NCBI RefSeq assembly: GCF_000003195.3
Contig: NC_012874.2
Location: 57,523,341 to 57,587,340, forward strand
Length of the DNA: 64,000 nt
Direction: 5' to 3'
Source: Sorghum bicolor
Taxonomy: Eukaryota; Streptophyta; Magnoliopsida; Poales; Poaceae
Both the position numbers and the translations under genes were made by a program. A model generated the notes under the pieces. It saw nothing but the letters and a program-made list of their open reading frames with translations, was not told where the DNA came from and made no database searches. Shown here one piece after another: positions 33,889 to 45,831 of this stretch; the stretch's first letter is position 1, and each line of letters starts with the position of its first letter.

Positions 33889-36800
33889 ATGGCCATCAAC
33901 TTCGTCGTTCTTGAGGTCAGTCTATCATCCTTTTCCTTTTCGCACTTTTGTTGTACTTCTGTTCATCTGCGATTCCTTTTACTGAGTACCCTTTTTTCTT
34001 CTTTTTGTTCTTTCATTCTCAAAACTTTTTAGGATTTGGCCGATAAGATTGTAATTCCTACCGATCAACCCCACTTCCAATGTCTCGGCCCGCTAGGAAA
34101 TCTAGATCCCACCGATCTAATAAACGCAGAGACAAATAGAATCCCCTTTAGAGCCAAAAACTTTTCCTTAGATCTGTGGAAAGATGCCTTTCGTTCCTGG
34201 CCCAGTCCCACCAAGGGATGGAAAGACTGGTTCTTGAGAGTCAGCCATTCAAATGAGGTCCAGTGGGATGAGCGGAAATTAGACCAATGCATCAGATTAT
34301 CTCTTGCCGATATGGAGAGAAACGAGTCACTGCTGATAGCTGCCTCGTATTTTTGGTCAGACACGCTCAATGCTTTTGTATTCGGCCATGGCCCTGCTTC
34401 ACCCACTCTTGCCGATGTACTCATGCTCACCGGCTTAGACATATCCACTGCCGATAGCAATCACCTGTTTGATACCAAGCCCAGTGCTAAAGTAGAAACT
34501 CGCGCTATCGGCGGTTGGTCTAGATATATTCAGAAGTACCGAAAGACAGGACCTGTCGGGGAGAGGGAGCAGACAATTTTCCTGAACATGTGGTTGGATA
34601 AGTTTGTGTTTTGTGGCCAATCGGTAGGACCAACCTCTGTCTATTTATCGGCAGCAGAGAAACTAGCCAAAGGTGGCCGATTTCCTCTTGGCCGATATTT
34701 GCTCGGTGCTGTTTATCACCTACTTCATCAGGTAGCTAAGAAACTCCTGCTAGGCCAGTCCATCGGTAATCTAGGGGGACCCTGGTGGTTTATCAACATG
34801 TGGCTTAGTGTCCATATGCACAAGCGCCTTGAATTCAACCTCTTTGCACAGCACTTCCCTAGAGATAGCCGAAGATCACGAGTTGGATGAAGAAGAATCG
34901 GCAACCCGTCCCCCTCTGAACTACGGTGAAGCTGCCATAGTTCTGCCTGGTACTGGTGGCAATCAAAACCAGGTTAGTCGATTCTTTCAGACTCTTTATG
35001 AGGGTCTGACCAAAGAACAACGGGCATGGATGCCTTATGAAGATCCAGATACCAGATTTCCCTTGACTTTTCATCCTTTTGATAACGCTCTCAACAAAGA
35101 CCATGATCTGATGATGGCAATCATCACTCCTAGAGCTATACCGGTGAATTTCTTTGGCAGTGGGAAAGCTTCCAACCTTACCTATGAGTTCTACAATCCA
35201 TCGGCATTGGCCCGTCAATTGGCTTTTGGACAGCTGCTGATTGCACTCTATTATGCCGATGTGGTGAAACCAAGGGAGATCATCACTAGTGGTCTTGAGT
35301 GGATCAGAATCGCCCAACTCCCACCAAATGCCGACACGTCAGATATCGATCTATCGGCCTGGATTCCAGCCTTCTTCATCACCCAGGCATACAAACAATG
35401 GTGGGCAGAATGGAAGGAGCATTTGTTCTGCAGATCGGCTCTCACATACTGCGGTATGATCGACTCCGTGTACAAGATCCCTGATAACACTGTAAGTTTT
35501 CAACCGATGCTTCAATCTTATTGTTTTTGCTTTTATTGGCAACTTACTTCCTCTATTTTACACAGGTGGATGATACACCACCGTCAGTCAACAGAAGTGG
35601 TAGGCCGATCGAACTCCTTCCATCGGGCCCGATTTCTTTGATAGGCAATAATGCTCCAAGTCTGGCGGCCCTAATGCATCGGGGCACGCGTTTCAAGAAA
35701 ATCACCACCAAGCGGACCAAGACATCTCCATCGGTTGCTGCTGCTGCTCTGGCACAAGTTTTCAAGGTAGAAAGTTTTCATCTCTTCACTTTATACTGAT
35801 CCCACTCCATACTTACACGGCTTTTTCAGGATACATCGGCAGCCATGGGCACCTCATCGGTAACTTTCTCAACCAGCATTCCATTAATACTCTATTACAC
35901 TCATACTCATGAAACCTTTATTGTTGTATCAGCAAACTGGCAAATCGGCAAAGACCAGAAGTGCCAAGGCAAGCGCCGATGCCCCCCAAGCTAGTCAAGC
36001 CAAGAGAAAGGGTCCCAAGAGTACCAAGTCACAAGCCAAGCGTCAAAGGACAGCATCACCTCCTCCCCCTCTCTAGGGTCACCGATTCATGTGGAATCGT
36101 CCCCTTCTTCGCCAGAAGCTCAGACACAACAAGTACCATCTCCACCTCAGCCACAAGAAGAACCTCAGCCAGAAGAAACATCTACCGATGTACATGAGCA
36201 GACCACCGATCCAGTAGATTCAATCATAGCATCGGTAGTCTCATCAATTCAGACAAGCATTGCACCCCCTCAAGGTAAAGTACTGTCTGTGAAATTATTG
36301 CCGATGGACCTATTTTTCCACCTTATAATTGTCCCTGTCAATTTTTCAGTTGACATTGCCCCATCGGCAACTCCGGCTGATCAACCTGTTGTACCATCGG
36401 CCTCAACTAGCCAGAGGCGAGAGATAGCTTTGAAACAAGTAAGTTATTTGATTATCATCCTTTACTTCACCAATCATTTTATTATCAAATAACCTATCTT
36501 CTTCTCTTTTTTTAGGAACAAGATTCTCTCGACAGCCTGTTCTCCTTTACCATCGAAATCTCTGATGATGAAGGCGAGGAAGCAAGCTCTTCTCAAGCAA
36601 TTGGGATCTCATCGGCAGAAATTAGAGCGAAGCTGGAAGATTTACTGGCCCTGCTCCACCAGGATACAGCCCAACTGGTTGATGACTCCGATCCAGCTAA
36701 GGCTCTGTTCAAAGTTCTCAGAGGCCAAATTCTCGCCGATGCCGAGGAGATTCTCTTCAAGGCCGCACACTTGGAGAGTCAACAGCTCCAGTACCAAAAA

Positions 36801-37208
36801 GCCACTCAGCGCCTTGCCGATAGAGCCGCTCATGCTCAACTTTCAGAGGAGGTAATGAAAGTAAAGCATCTTGCCGATGAGAAACACAAAAGCATCGGCA
36901 TTCTGAAAGCCTCTGGGGATTCACTGAAGCAAAAGATTTCTGACCTATCGGCGAAAAGAGAAGCCCTGTTGGCAGAACTTAAACAAGTAGAAGAAGCTCT
37001 GTCCCAAGCTCAACAGGAAGAAAGCCAGCTGCCCGAAACGATCAAGACTCTTGAACAAGAGAGAAACGTCCAAGCTCGCAAAGCACTGCAAATGAAGAAG
37101 CTGAAACTAGTGGAAGGTTCTGCCGATGAAGACCTCAGGGAGATAGAAGAAGCTGATCAAATTCGACTGCGTGCTATATCGGCAATTCAAGCTCTTCTGA
37201 GTGCATAA
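33889..37208 (+). pseudogene. Antisense intron-containing gene with plant mobile domain (aORF of Tat element)
   Basis: Seven-exon model on the strand opposite gag-pol: 33889-33915, 34033-35491, 35566-35766, 35830-35859, 35933-36274, 36350-36438, 36516-37208, all with GT/AG borders and compatible phases, ending in TAA. Exon 2 (MAINFVVLE then DLADKIVIPTDQPHFQ) has the plant mobile domain pattern (WKDAFRSWPSPTKGWKDWF, RNESLLIAASYFWSDTLNAF, PTLADVLMLTGLDI). Exon 5 is basic then acidic (KRKGPKSTKSQAKRQR, EEPQPEE). The last exon is a Glu/Gln-rich coiled coil (about residues 790-930). Two frameshifts are seen, near 34860 and in the C-tract near 36065, so this copy is probably dead. The function of such genes in Tat elements is not established. 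A DNA-binding or anti-silencing role is a guess. Confidence 0.7.
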
Positions 37209-37354
37209 GCTTCTCATCAGCGGCATGCTTTGCTCTTTCTCTAAAACTCCTGAACATTTTGGTCTAGCCGATAGGACTGTTATCGGCATTTGTTAAAACG
37301 TTGTACTCAGTTCTAGATACATTTTAATCCAGCCGATAGGAGTGTTATCGGCAC

Positions 37355-38710
37355 CTAAACTTTTTTTGCATCGACCCATATGCTTGGGTAATACCTTTTT
37401 AAATATTTTACATTCAATGCTCTGGGAAATTCAACTCCTTCGAGAGTTTCCAAAATATAGGCATTACTAGGAGCAGATCGATTTATCCGATAAGGACCTT
37501 CCCAATTGGGAGGCCACTTGCCAAACTTCGAACTTTTAGTCCCAATCGGTAATATTAATTTCCATACCAAATCTCCCTCGGCGAACTCTTTAGCCTTTAC
37601 CTTTTTATCATACCATTTGGCAACTCTCTTTTTATTTTCTTCTATACTTATCAAAGCCTTCAGTCGATGCCCTGCTAAATCATCTAACTCGTCTTTCATC
37701 AAAGTAGCATAGTCATCGGCAGCCAACTGATCTTGAAAAGATAGTCGCCTGTATCCTGTCTTAACCTCTCATGGTAGCACGGCGTCGTGTCCATATACCA
37801 GCTGATAAGGTGAAACTTTGGTCGACCCATGACAGGCCATCTGATATGACCATAAAGCCTCATTCAACAATGTATGCCACTTCTTAGGATTTTCTTCAAT
37901 CTTTTGTTTGATAAGTTTAATAATCCCTTTGTTAGACGCTTCGGCCTGTCCATTAGCTTGAGCATAATAAGGAGAAGAATTTAACACTTTAATTCCCATA
38001 CCGATTGCAAATTCATCAAACTCCCCCGATGTGAACATAGTACCCTGATCGGTACTAATTGTCTGAGGAATACCAAATCGGTAAATAATATGCTCTTTCA
38101 CGAAATCAATCATATTGGCCGATGTAACTTTCTTCAAAGGAATAGCTTCAACCCACTTAGTGAAATAATCAGTGACAACTAAGATGAATTTATGCCCTTT
38201 GCTCGATGGTGGGTAAATCTGGCCGATCAGATCAATAGCCCATCCCCGGAACGGCCAAGGTTTAATAATGGGATTCATGGCCGATGCGGGTGCCCTTTGA
38301 ATCCTGCCAAATTTCTGACATCCTTGACACCCTTTGAAATATTTGAAACAATCCTCAAGTATGGTCGGCCAATAATACCCATTTCTTCTGATCATCCATT
38401 TCATCTTAAACGCCGATTGATGTGCTCCACACACTCCTTCATGGATTTCTCCCATCAAACTTTTAGCTTCATCGTCACCTAAGCATTTGAGAAGAACTCC
38501 ATCGATTGTCCGATAATACAATTCATCCTCGAGGAACACATACTTGATAGCTTGAAACCGGACACGCCTTTCAACCTTCTTACATGGATTCTTTAAATAG
38601 TCAATGATTTCCTTTCTCCAATCATCGACACCGATTGCCGATAACGCATTCGATATGTGTTGATATCCCAAGGCATGCTGAGCCAACCGATTAGCCTCCT
38701 CATTATGCAA
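37355..38710 (-). pseudogene. Tat integrase
   Basis: Zinc-binding HHCC domain (HEGVCGAHQSAF, CFKYFKGCQGCQKF), then the DDE core: WAIDLIGQI, STDQGTMFTSGEF and QAEASNKG carry the three acidic residues. The C-terminal part GPYRINRSAPSNAYILETL is near 37460-37550. A frame break and stop lie around 37727-37769, between the core and the C-terminal domain. The enzyme would insert the element's DNA into the host chromosome. Confidence 0.88.
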
Positions 38711-38728
38711 CCGAGGAACATACTCTAA

Positions 38729-39265
38729 TCAGAAATCTTTGAATTCCCTTAATAGCTGTATACTCTTTTCGTAATAAGCTATCAGGACTTCGCTTCGGCA
38801 TTCATAACTTCCAGCCAACTGATTTATAACCAGCATAGAATCCCCGAAGATTTCAACAGCATCAGCACGAACTTCTCTTAACAATTCCAACCCCTTGATC
38901 AAAGCTTGATACTCGGCTTGGTTATTCGTTGATGTAGCAATCGGCAAAGAAAATTCATACTTTCTTCCCTGAGGGGAAATTAACACTATGCCGATTCCTG
39001 CCCCCCGGTCACACGTGGATCCATCAAAGAAGAGCGTCCAAGGCACAATTTCCAAAGTTTTCACTACACCGCAATGTTGAATTACAAAATCGGCCATAAT
39101 CTGCCCTTTAACCGCTTTAGTCGATTCGTAACGTAGATCGAATTCCAACAGCGCCAAAATCCACTTACCGATTCTTCCACTCATAATCGGCATAGATAGC
39201 ATATATCGGACCACATCATCTTTGTATATAACAGTGCATTCGGTCGGTAGCAAATAGTGTCTCAA
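38729..39265 (-). pseudogene. Second (archaeal-type) RNase H of Tat element
   Basis: FFDGSTCDRGAGIGIVLISP, NNQAEYQALIKGLELLRE and GDSMLVINQLAG supply the acidic residues of a type I RNase H, distinct from the RNase H fused to reverse transcriptase upstream. The tether and connection sequence (LEFDLRYESTKAVKGQIMAD) precedes it. A duplicated RNase H is a hallmark of the Tat/Ogre lineage. It lies between the RT-RNase H and integrase. Small frame breaks separate it from both neighbours. Confidence 0.85.
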
Positions 39266-40442
39266 TTAGTGCAAGAAAAATATAGGCATAAACATAATTT
39301 TTCAATGGCCGAATACCTGGTTTCAGCATCAATCAACCTTCTACTTAAATAGTAAATCACACGCTCCTTCCCTTCAAATTCTTGAATCAAGGCCAAACCG
39401 ATGACCATCCCATCGGTAGATAAATATAATCTGAAAGGCTTTCCTTGCTGAGGTGGAATCAAGATCGTGGGATTTGTCAAATAATTCTTGATTTCATCTA
39501 AGGCCAACTATTGCTCTTCTCCCCATATAAATTCTTGATCGGCTTTTACCTTAAGTAAAGGACTAAAAGCACGAATTTTACCAGACATATTAGAAATAAA
39601 TCGCCTGATAAAATTTATTTTGCCGATCAGAGATTGAAGCTCAGTTTTATTGGTAGGAGCAACTATTTTGTTAATAGCATCGATAGATCTTCTGCTAATT
39701 TCAATTCCCCTCCGATGCACCATGAAACCAAGAAACTGCCCTGCTAACACACCAAATGCACATTTGTTAGATTCATCTTTAAACCATGTCTCCTTGTGCA
39801 TTCCAACACCTTTCGTAGATCGGCAAGATGCTTTGTGAAATCCCCAGACTTAACCACCACATCATCAATATAAATTTCTACAAGCTTGCCAATGAACTCA
39901 TGAAAGATAAAATTCATAGCTCTTTGATAGGTAGCACCAGCATTTTTCAAGCCAAAGGTCATGACTACCCATTCAAACAATCCAACATGACCAGGACATC
40001 TAAATGCAGTCTTTGGAATATCTTCCTCAGCCATGAATATCTAGTTATATCCTGCATTGCCATCCATGAAGCTAATAATTTGATGTCCAGCTACAGCATC
40101 AACTAACAAATTGGCAACTGGCATTGGGTAGCCATCCATCAGCGTAGCCTTGTTAAGATTTCTAAAATCAATGCAGACACGAAGCTTCCCATTTTTCTTG
40201 TAAACTGGAACAACATTGGAAATCCACTCGGCATACCGACACTGCCGAATAAATTTAGCTTCGATAAGTTTGGTTATTTCGGCCTTAATATGAGGAAGAA
40301 TATTAGGATTACATCGGCGAGCTGGCTGCTGATGTGGCTGAAATCCAGACTTGATAGGCAACCGATGTTCAACAATAGATCGGTCTAAACCAGGCATCTC
40401 AGTATAATCCCAAGCAAAGGAATCTTTATATTCCTTTAGCAA
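39262..40442 (-). pseudogene. Tat reverse transcriptase and first RNase H
   Basis: EHRLPIKSGFQPHQQPARR, VPVYKKNGKLRVCIDFRNLN, DGYPMP and FMDGNAGYN are RT motifs. After a stop (TAG at 40038-40040) come FGLKNAGATYQRAMNFIF and the catalytic YIDDVVV (39861-39872). FLGFMVHRRGIEIS and the thumb follow. RNase H motif FRLYLSTDGMVIGLALIQ has Thr-Asp-Gly where most have Asp-Ala-Ser. At least three frame breaks or stops lie in this segment, near 40040, 39800 and 39507. Confidence 0.88.
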
Positions 40443-40591
40443 ATCGGTTAATTGTTGCTTACACTCAGAATCTAACTTAGCACTAATAAAAGTAGGTCTA
40501 TGCTTATCACCATTACCTATGTTTACTTCTACTAAATCATCAGCCGATGTAAACCCCTAGCCTAATTTTCCATCATCGGCGAACCTATCCA

Positions 40592-41077
40592 TTAAAACTC
40601 CTCATCAGAACCGACTGCTTGGATCGGTGGAATTTCATAATCGGCAACTTTGAGGAAATCTTTCTCCCAAATCTCCCCTGAGATGCACCTGGTTCTCTCA
40701 TAAGTGTCTGCCTCTACCGACGCAATGACATAAGAAGAATCTTCCGAGACAATCTCGATCTTGTCACCTACCCACTGAACCAAGCATTGGTGCATTGTTG
40801 ATGGGATGCAACAATTGGCATGGATATAGTCTCTCCCTAGTAGCAGATTGTAAGCACCTTTTCCACTGATCACGAACGTTATCGGCAAGGTTTCTCTGCC
40901 AATGGTCAACTCAACGCATATGGCCCCCTTAACCGGAGACACATTTCCTTCATAGTCTTTCAGCATCATATCAGTCTTGGTCAAATCTTGATCTCCTCTC
41001 CCAAGTTTCTGATAGACTGCATATGGCATGATGTTAATAGCATCCCCACCATCAACTAATATCTTGGTCATCGGCTA
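40592..41077 (-). pseudogene. Tat aspartic protease
   Basis: LVDGGDAINIMPYAVYQKLG contains the active-site region (Asp-Gly-Gly form, usual in this lineage instead of Asp-Ser/Thr-Gly). PITFVISGKGAYNLLLGRDY carries the C-terminal LLGRDY motif. It lies between gag and RT. Continuous for about 160 codons, upstream frame disrupted. Confidence 0.8.
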
Positions 41078-41196
41078 CCAATCAACTCTTCCTTTGACGA
41101 ATAGAGCCTTAAGATGCTGCCTTTCATTATCAGCAGGCTTTTCAAAGATAGCCGTCATTGGATCCAGAGCCAACTGAGCTATCTGGTCAGAAAAAT

Positions 41197-44100
41197 CTAG
41201 CTCCTCATCATCACTAGATGGTGCAAGAAACTCCATCGGCAACATAAACACCATGTTACATCTGCCGATGGCCCTTTTCCCTTGGGATCGGGCTGCTGCT
41301 GATCTCTAGACTTGCCAAGATTCTCTCCTTTGCTCAAGTCTTCTCGTCTTTCGCACTGCAGCCTTCTTTTCTGTGTCCTAGTTAAGCCCTCTGGACACAA
41401 CGGAGGAAGTTGTGGCTGCCTTGCTGATGGGCGACGACTTTCTCTTGACTCCATTCGATAGGTATTAGCATCCATGCAAAATATGAACTCATCGGGAACT
41501 CGAGCATTTGCCATCTCTTCAAGCTCATTCGAAACTCGAGCATTTGCCATCTCTTCAAGCTCCTCTTGCCAACACGGTCACCAAGTATATCATGCACATT
41601 GAGCCTACCCCCCAGCCGATCATGAACTGAGGCTCTTCCCCTAATCGGTTCATCAAATCGTCGATCATCATTTTGATACTGCCGATTAGGTCTATCATAT
41701 CAATCATAACCATTGCATTCAGGGCAGTCCCTAACAGTGTGCAACTTGATGTTCTGTTCCCAACAGTGGATAAAGAACGGGCAATTCCAGTGATCCTTAT
41801 GCCGATTCCACTCCTGTCGGCGTCTTTCTTCTTCCCGACGGTGATCCTCCTGTTGGCGCCGATACCGATCTTCATGTTGCTGCCAAGTCTCCCGATGCCT
41901 TCTATGAGTTATCACAATGCCAGATCGGGGAGGCCTTTCTGAGCTAGTTCCTTCCTGGATTAAACCATTTCCTTTAGCATCGGCAGCAGTAATCTGATGC
42001 TGAGGATCCACCGATGCACTTCTTTCAGCTGCTTCTGACGTCAACACCTTGGTCTTTCCCTTAGCATCCAACATATTTGTTGGGAAAGGATGCTGATTGA
42101 TCTTCATCGGCTTCTGAGCTTTAGAATTATCAAACTTGATCCTCCCAGACTCTATAGCCGATTGCAGCTGCTGCCTGAAAACCTTGCATTCATTTGTACT
42201 ATGGGATGTTGCATTGTGCCACTTGCAGTACTTCATCTTCTTTAATTCTTCAACCGATGGAATCACATGATTGGGTGATAATTTGATTTGCCCTTCCTGA
42301 AGTAGAAAGTCAAATATTCTATCAGCCTTGGTGATGTCAAATGCAAATTTTTCTGGCTCTTTATGCCCAAAAGGGCAAGACATCGGCTTCTTATTTTTCA
42401 CCCATTCTGCCAAGCCGATGACTGGTTCCTCATCAGAGTCTGAGCCTGCTGCTTCATCAACAAATGACAGCTTTTAATTCCACGCCCTCTTGGGTTCAAA
42501 AGGCTTAATGTCTTGGTCAGAAATCCTCTGTACCAAATGACTCAGACTCTCGAACTCTTGGGAAGCATATTTGTCTCTGATGTGTGGCAGCAATCCCTGA
42601 AAAGCCAAATCGGATAGCCGCCGATCATCCAAAACCAGATTATAGCACTTATTCTTAACTTCTCGCAACCTCTGCACAAAGCTTTCAACCGATTCATCAT
42701 TGCGTTGTTTCAGCCTGACTAAATCGGTAATCTTCTTCTCATGAACTCCAGAAAAGAAGTATTTGTGAAATTGCTTCTCTAGATCGGCCCAAGTGATCAC
42801 TGAGTTGGGAGGTAATGAAATAAACCAAGTAAAAGCCGATCCAGATAAAGATGATGAGAACAGGCGAACCCTTAACTCATCTATGTTAGCAGCTTCCCCG
42901 CATTGGATGATGAACCTGTTGACATGCTCCATAGTTGATGTATCATCCTGTCCAGAAAACTTAGTAAAATCTGGTACCTTGTACCGATTTGGAAGTGGAA
43001 TTAAATCATATGCAGGAGGATACGGTGTCCGATAAGAGTAAGTGTTGACTTTGGGTTTTATCCCAAATTGGTCTCTCATTACTTCAGCTATTTTAACGGC
43101 CCAATAAGCATCGGCGTCTTGCCGATGAGGCGGTTGTTGATCTGGCACCTGCTGATATGCTTCCACGTGTCTCTGGGGTGCACGATCTGCATGGAACATG
43201 GGGTTAATCATCTGACCACCAATCTGCTGACCAAGATTCATCGGCTGGTTGACCAACCCTGGATTCTGAAACCCAGGTTGGATTTGGCTTTGTTGGAACC
43301 CTGGAGCCTGATGATTCTGCTGAGGCATCTGTGGAAAGACTAACTGTCCTGTCCATCCACTCTTAGCATTCATCGGCATAAGCCCTGCCGATGACTGGTA
43401 ATTGGGTATCATCATTGAATTGACATACCCTGGCTGTGTCATAAACCTCTGTTGCGTCGGCATTGAATATGCCGATGCATTAGGCATCTGGAATGTTGGA
43501 ACTTGGGAATTCCCAGTGTAAGGTCTTGCAGTAGTAGTTGTAGTATACTGGGGACTCTAATTCATCGGCGGATTTGGAGGTACCGATGCTATAGGAGCCT
43601 TGCCTGTCAAGTCAGCCACTTGAGATGTTCCAGGAGTCTTTGCCATCAAATCTGGGGGCAAACCATAACCCCACCAGTTGAGAGGAACAGAACCTGACAT
43701 TGCCGATGCCAATAGATCTGTAGCAAGCTTGATTGACTCGTCTGATGTTGATGGATTGGTCGTCATTGCTGTAGATTGCACATTAGTGATCCCTAATGTG
43801 CTTGGAGGAGAAGTAACTTTTGTACCCGCAACGGCTGTAGTAGCCGATGGAGCCGTGACCAACAATGACCCTGGCTGATGATAGGCAGGGCCCACATAAT
43901 TTGGTGGCAATTGTCCTTCCTTGAAAGTTCTAGCCACCGCATTGAAAACCATGTTGGACAGCACACCAGCTTGATTGATCAAGGCACGGTCAATGGCACT
44001 GTCAACCATGTCTTGAAGTTTACCAGAATTGGCTTCAAAAGTTATCTGCCGAGGTGCTGGCAATGCTTCCTTTTGGATCACCTCGCCACTCCTGTTGATA

Positions 44101-44245
44101 CTGAAGGATTTCAAGCATTGCTGCTTGTACTCCTCTATGGCTTTTGCCATAGCTTGCTTCTGCTCATCTCTGAGATTGGCCTCCGTCACCGGGATAACGT
44201 TCTCCAAGTCGAAATCGGTGTTCGACTTGATCTTGATCTTGAATA
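41197..44245 (-). pseudogene. Tat gag polyprotein
   Basis: One frame from just downstream of the PBS (LENVIPVTEANLRDEQKQAM) to about 41382, interrupted only by TAG at 43557-43559, TAA at 42474-42476 and TGA at 41700-41702. Pro/Gln/Met-rich N-terminal part, then capsid domain (SGSAFTWFISLPPNSVITWA, KITDLVRLKQRNDESVESFV), then a zinc-knuckle-like CKWHNATSHSTNEC and a His/Arg-rich stretch. A 36-bp duplication at about 41499-41570 shifts to a second frame for the last part. The frame also runs back into the LTR, but the real start should be after the PBS. Confidence 0.8.
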
Positions 44246-44250
44246 TAGTC

Positions 44251-44265
44251 TCACTGGGCGTGCCA
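44251..44265 (-). other. Primer-binding site of Tat element
   Basis: On the minus strand TGGCACGCCCAGTGA begins seven bases after the LTR. This is the PBS form seen in Tat-lineage elements. The exact tRNA is not assigned. Confidence 0.6.
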
Positions 44266-44272
44266 AAAGATG

Positions 44273-44998
44273 TGTTGGTGCAAAAGCTGATCTGCAAACA
44301 CAAAGGGCTAATACCCGATTCAAACGTTAAGGCGTGCCAGCCGATTTGACCTTACAATCGACAAAGTTGGTAACTCGAACACTTTGGTCCCGACAACAGC
44401 GATGCGCCCGGATGTCACGGCCAAGAGGTGCTCATGCGGAACTTGAGAGCACGCCGAGCTTAAGTCGACGAATTCCTAGGAACTCGTAGTAAAAAAGGAA
44501 AATATGACGAAGTCGTCGAAAAGTAGATGCTGGAATATGAGTAAAAACTTATGTTTGATTGATTGATAGATCCCTCATTACATTGCCCTAGGGTCTACAT
44601 TTATACCCTGTCCAAAGAGCTACAACCAGACAGGACTAGGATTCAAATTTCAAATTAAACGGAAACTGTGTACAAAACGAATTCTAATAACTAAGGAAAA
44701 TACTAAACTGCCCCCCGTAACTGACCGGGACACCACCACGAATCAATCGACAACTTTCATGCTTTCCTCCAGAGTCGTTGGCAGACTACTCGTTACGGCC
44801 ATCGGCAAATACTGGCACTGGTCATCGGCACGAATATACTATCACTTCTAGACTTGGTCATATTCGGTTGTCTTCCCATCGGCAACCTCCTTCGTCGACA
44901 ACTTCCCTGCAGACTGGTCAACTGCTCCATCTGCCGATCTACATCTCATTAACTCCAGATGCGTATCAAAAGATACGTGCCCAAAAACGGTGTCAACA
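44273..44998 (-). repeat. 5' LTR of Tat element
   Basis: 726 bp, TGTTGGTGC...GGTGTCAACA on the plus strand. Carries the same ATCGGC clusters as its partner (44800-44940). Confidence 0.9.
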
Positions 44999-45554
44999 AA
45001 TTTAAAGTCGATAATTTATTTTATTGATAACCATGACATCGATGGTATTAGATAGTTAATATTTACAATAATATATAGCTTGGAGACATTTATTTAATAA
45101 TAAAAATAGAATTAGATAAACCTTATCTTACTCTAATATTACCTCTTAATATACCTTAGTATTATATTAAAACATGAGAAGTTTGTTGCTAGCTTTATTT
45201 TTTTATTTAGATTAGGATTCCTATGAAATATGATATATCAGTTAAATTTATATAGCTTATGAACACATGAGCTTATGAAGTGTTCATATGACATAACAAC
45301 ACATCGTGCAAAGGTAGTGGAAGCATGTTTTTTTATTTTTACATACTTAAATTGATTGTAAACTATTTAGCAAGCATAAATTTTGGTAAATTAGTAAATC
45401 AGTGAGATATGCAGGAATTGTGCTAAAACGTTTACCAAAAATCAAGCATCACATTAAATAAGCTACCATAAAATTTTTATAATAATTAGAGTAAGATAAC
45501 TACAATTTCAACTTTACACTAAAAAGCATAGGCAAGCATCTCTAGCAAAAAAAT
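44999..45554. other. AT-rich Helitron interior
   Basis: Very AT-rich, without recognisable coding sequence. The first five bases are the right half of the Tat element's target duplication. Confidence 0.4.
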
Positions 45555-45831
45555 CTGTACAACTAAAAATTATGGAGAGGACCTCTACCATATCTATGGT
45601 GAAGCCACAATTCCCCTTTTACTATGCCATGATAGGCTATTCCATCAACCCAGGCCCCACTCACCCATGCATGTGAAATTGTTTTAGCGAATTTAAAAAG
45701 TCATAACTCTTTAACCGAAGATATAAATTAAATTTTGATTACACCATTAAATTTCTTATAACAAATCCTTTAAAACAAGATCACACATGGATATATTTAG
45801 ATAAAATTTTATTAATGAATTTTTATCTCTA
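45555..45831 (+). repeat. Copy 1 of a diverged ~275-bp tandem duplication
   Basis: Starts ctgtacaactaaaaattatg and ends attaatgaatttttatctct. It matches 48795-49070 along its length with scattered substitutions and small gaps. The solo LTR lies exactly between the copies. Confidence 0.75.

Larger units (their letters stand above)
32624..44998 (-). mobile_element. LTR retrotransposon 2: Tat-lineage Ty3/gypsy
   Basis: LTRs at 32624-33336 and 44273-44998 begin TGTTGG and end TGTCAACA on the plus strand. Flanks are a perfect aattt duplication (32619-32623 and 44999-45003). The PBS lies beside the right LTR and the purine tract beside the left one, so it is read on the minus strand: gag, protease, RT, RNase H, a second RNase H, integrase. 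The second RNase H and the extra antisense gene between integrase and the 3' LTR are features of the Tat lineage. The LTRs are very similar, so the element is young relative to others here, yet gag-pol has several stops. GCCGAT/ATCGGC is extraordinarily frequent throughout. Confidence 0.92.

Noticed and set aside
34036..37208. Independent host gene encoding a plant mobile domain protein
   Set aside because: It lies between the LTRs and PPT/integrase of the Tat element and shares its GCCGAT enrichment, so it is treated as the element's extra gene.
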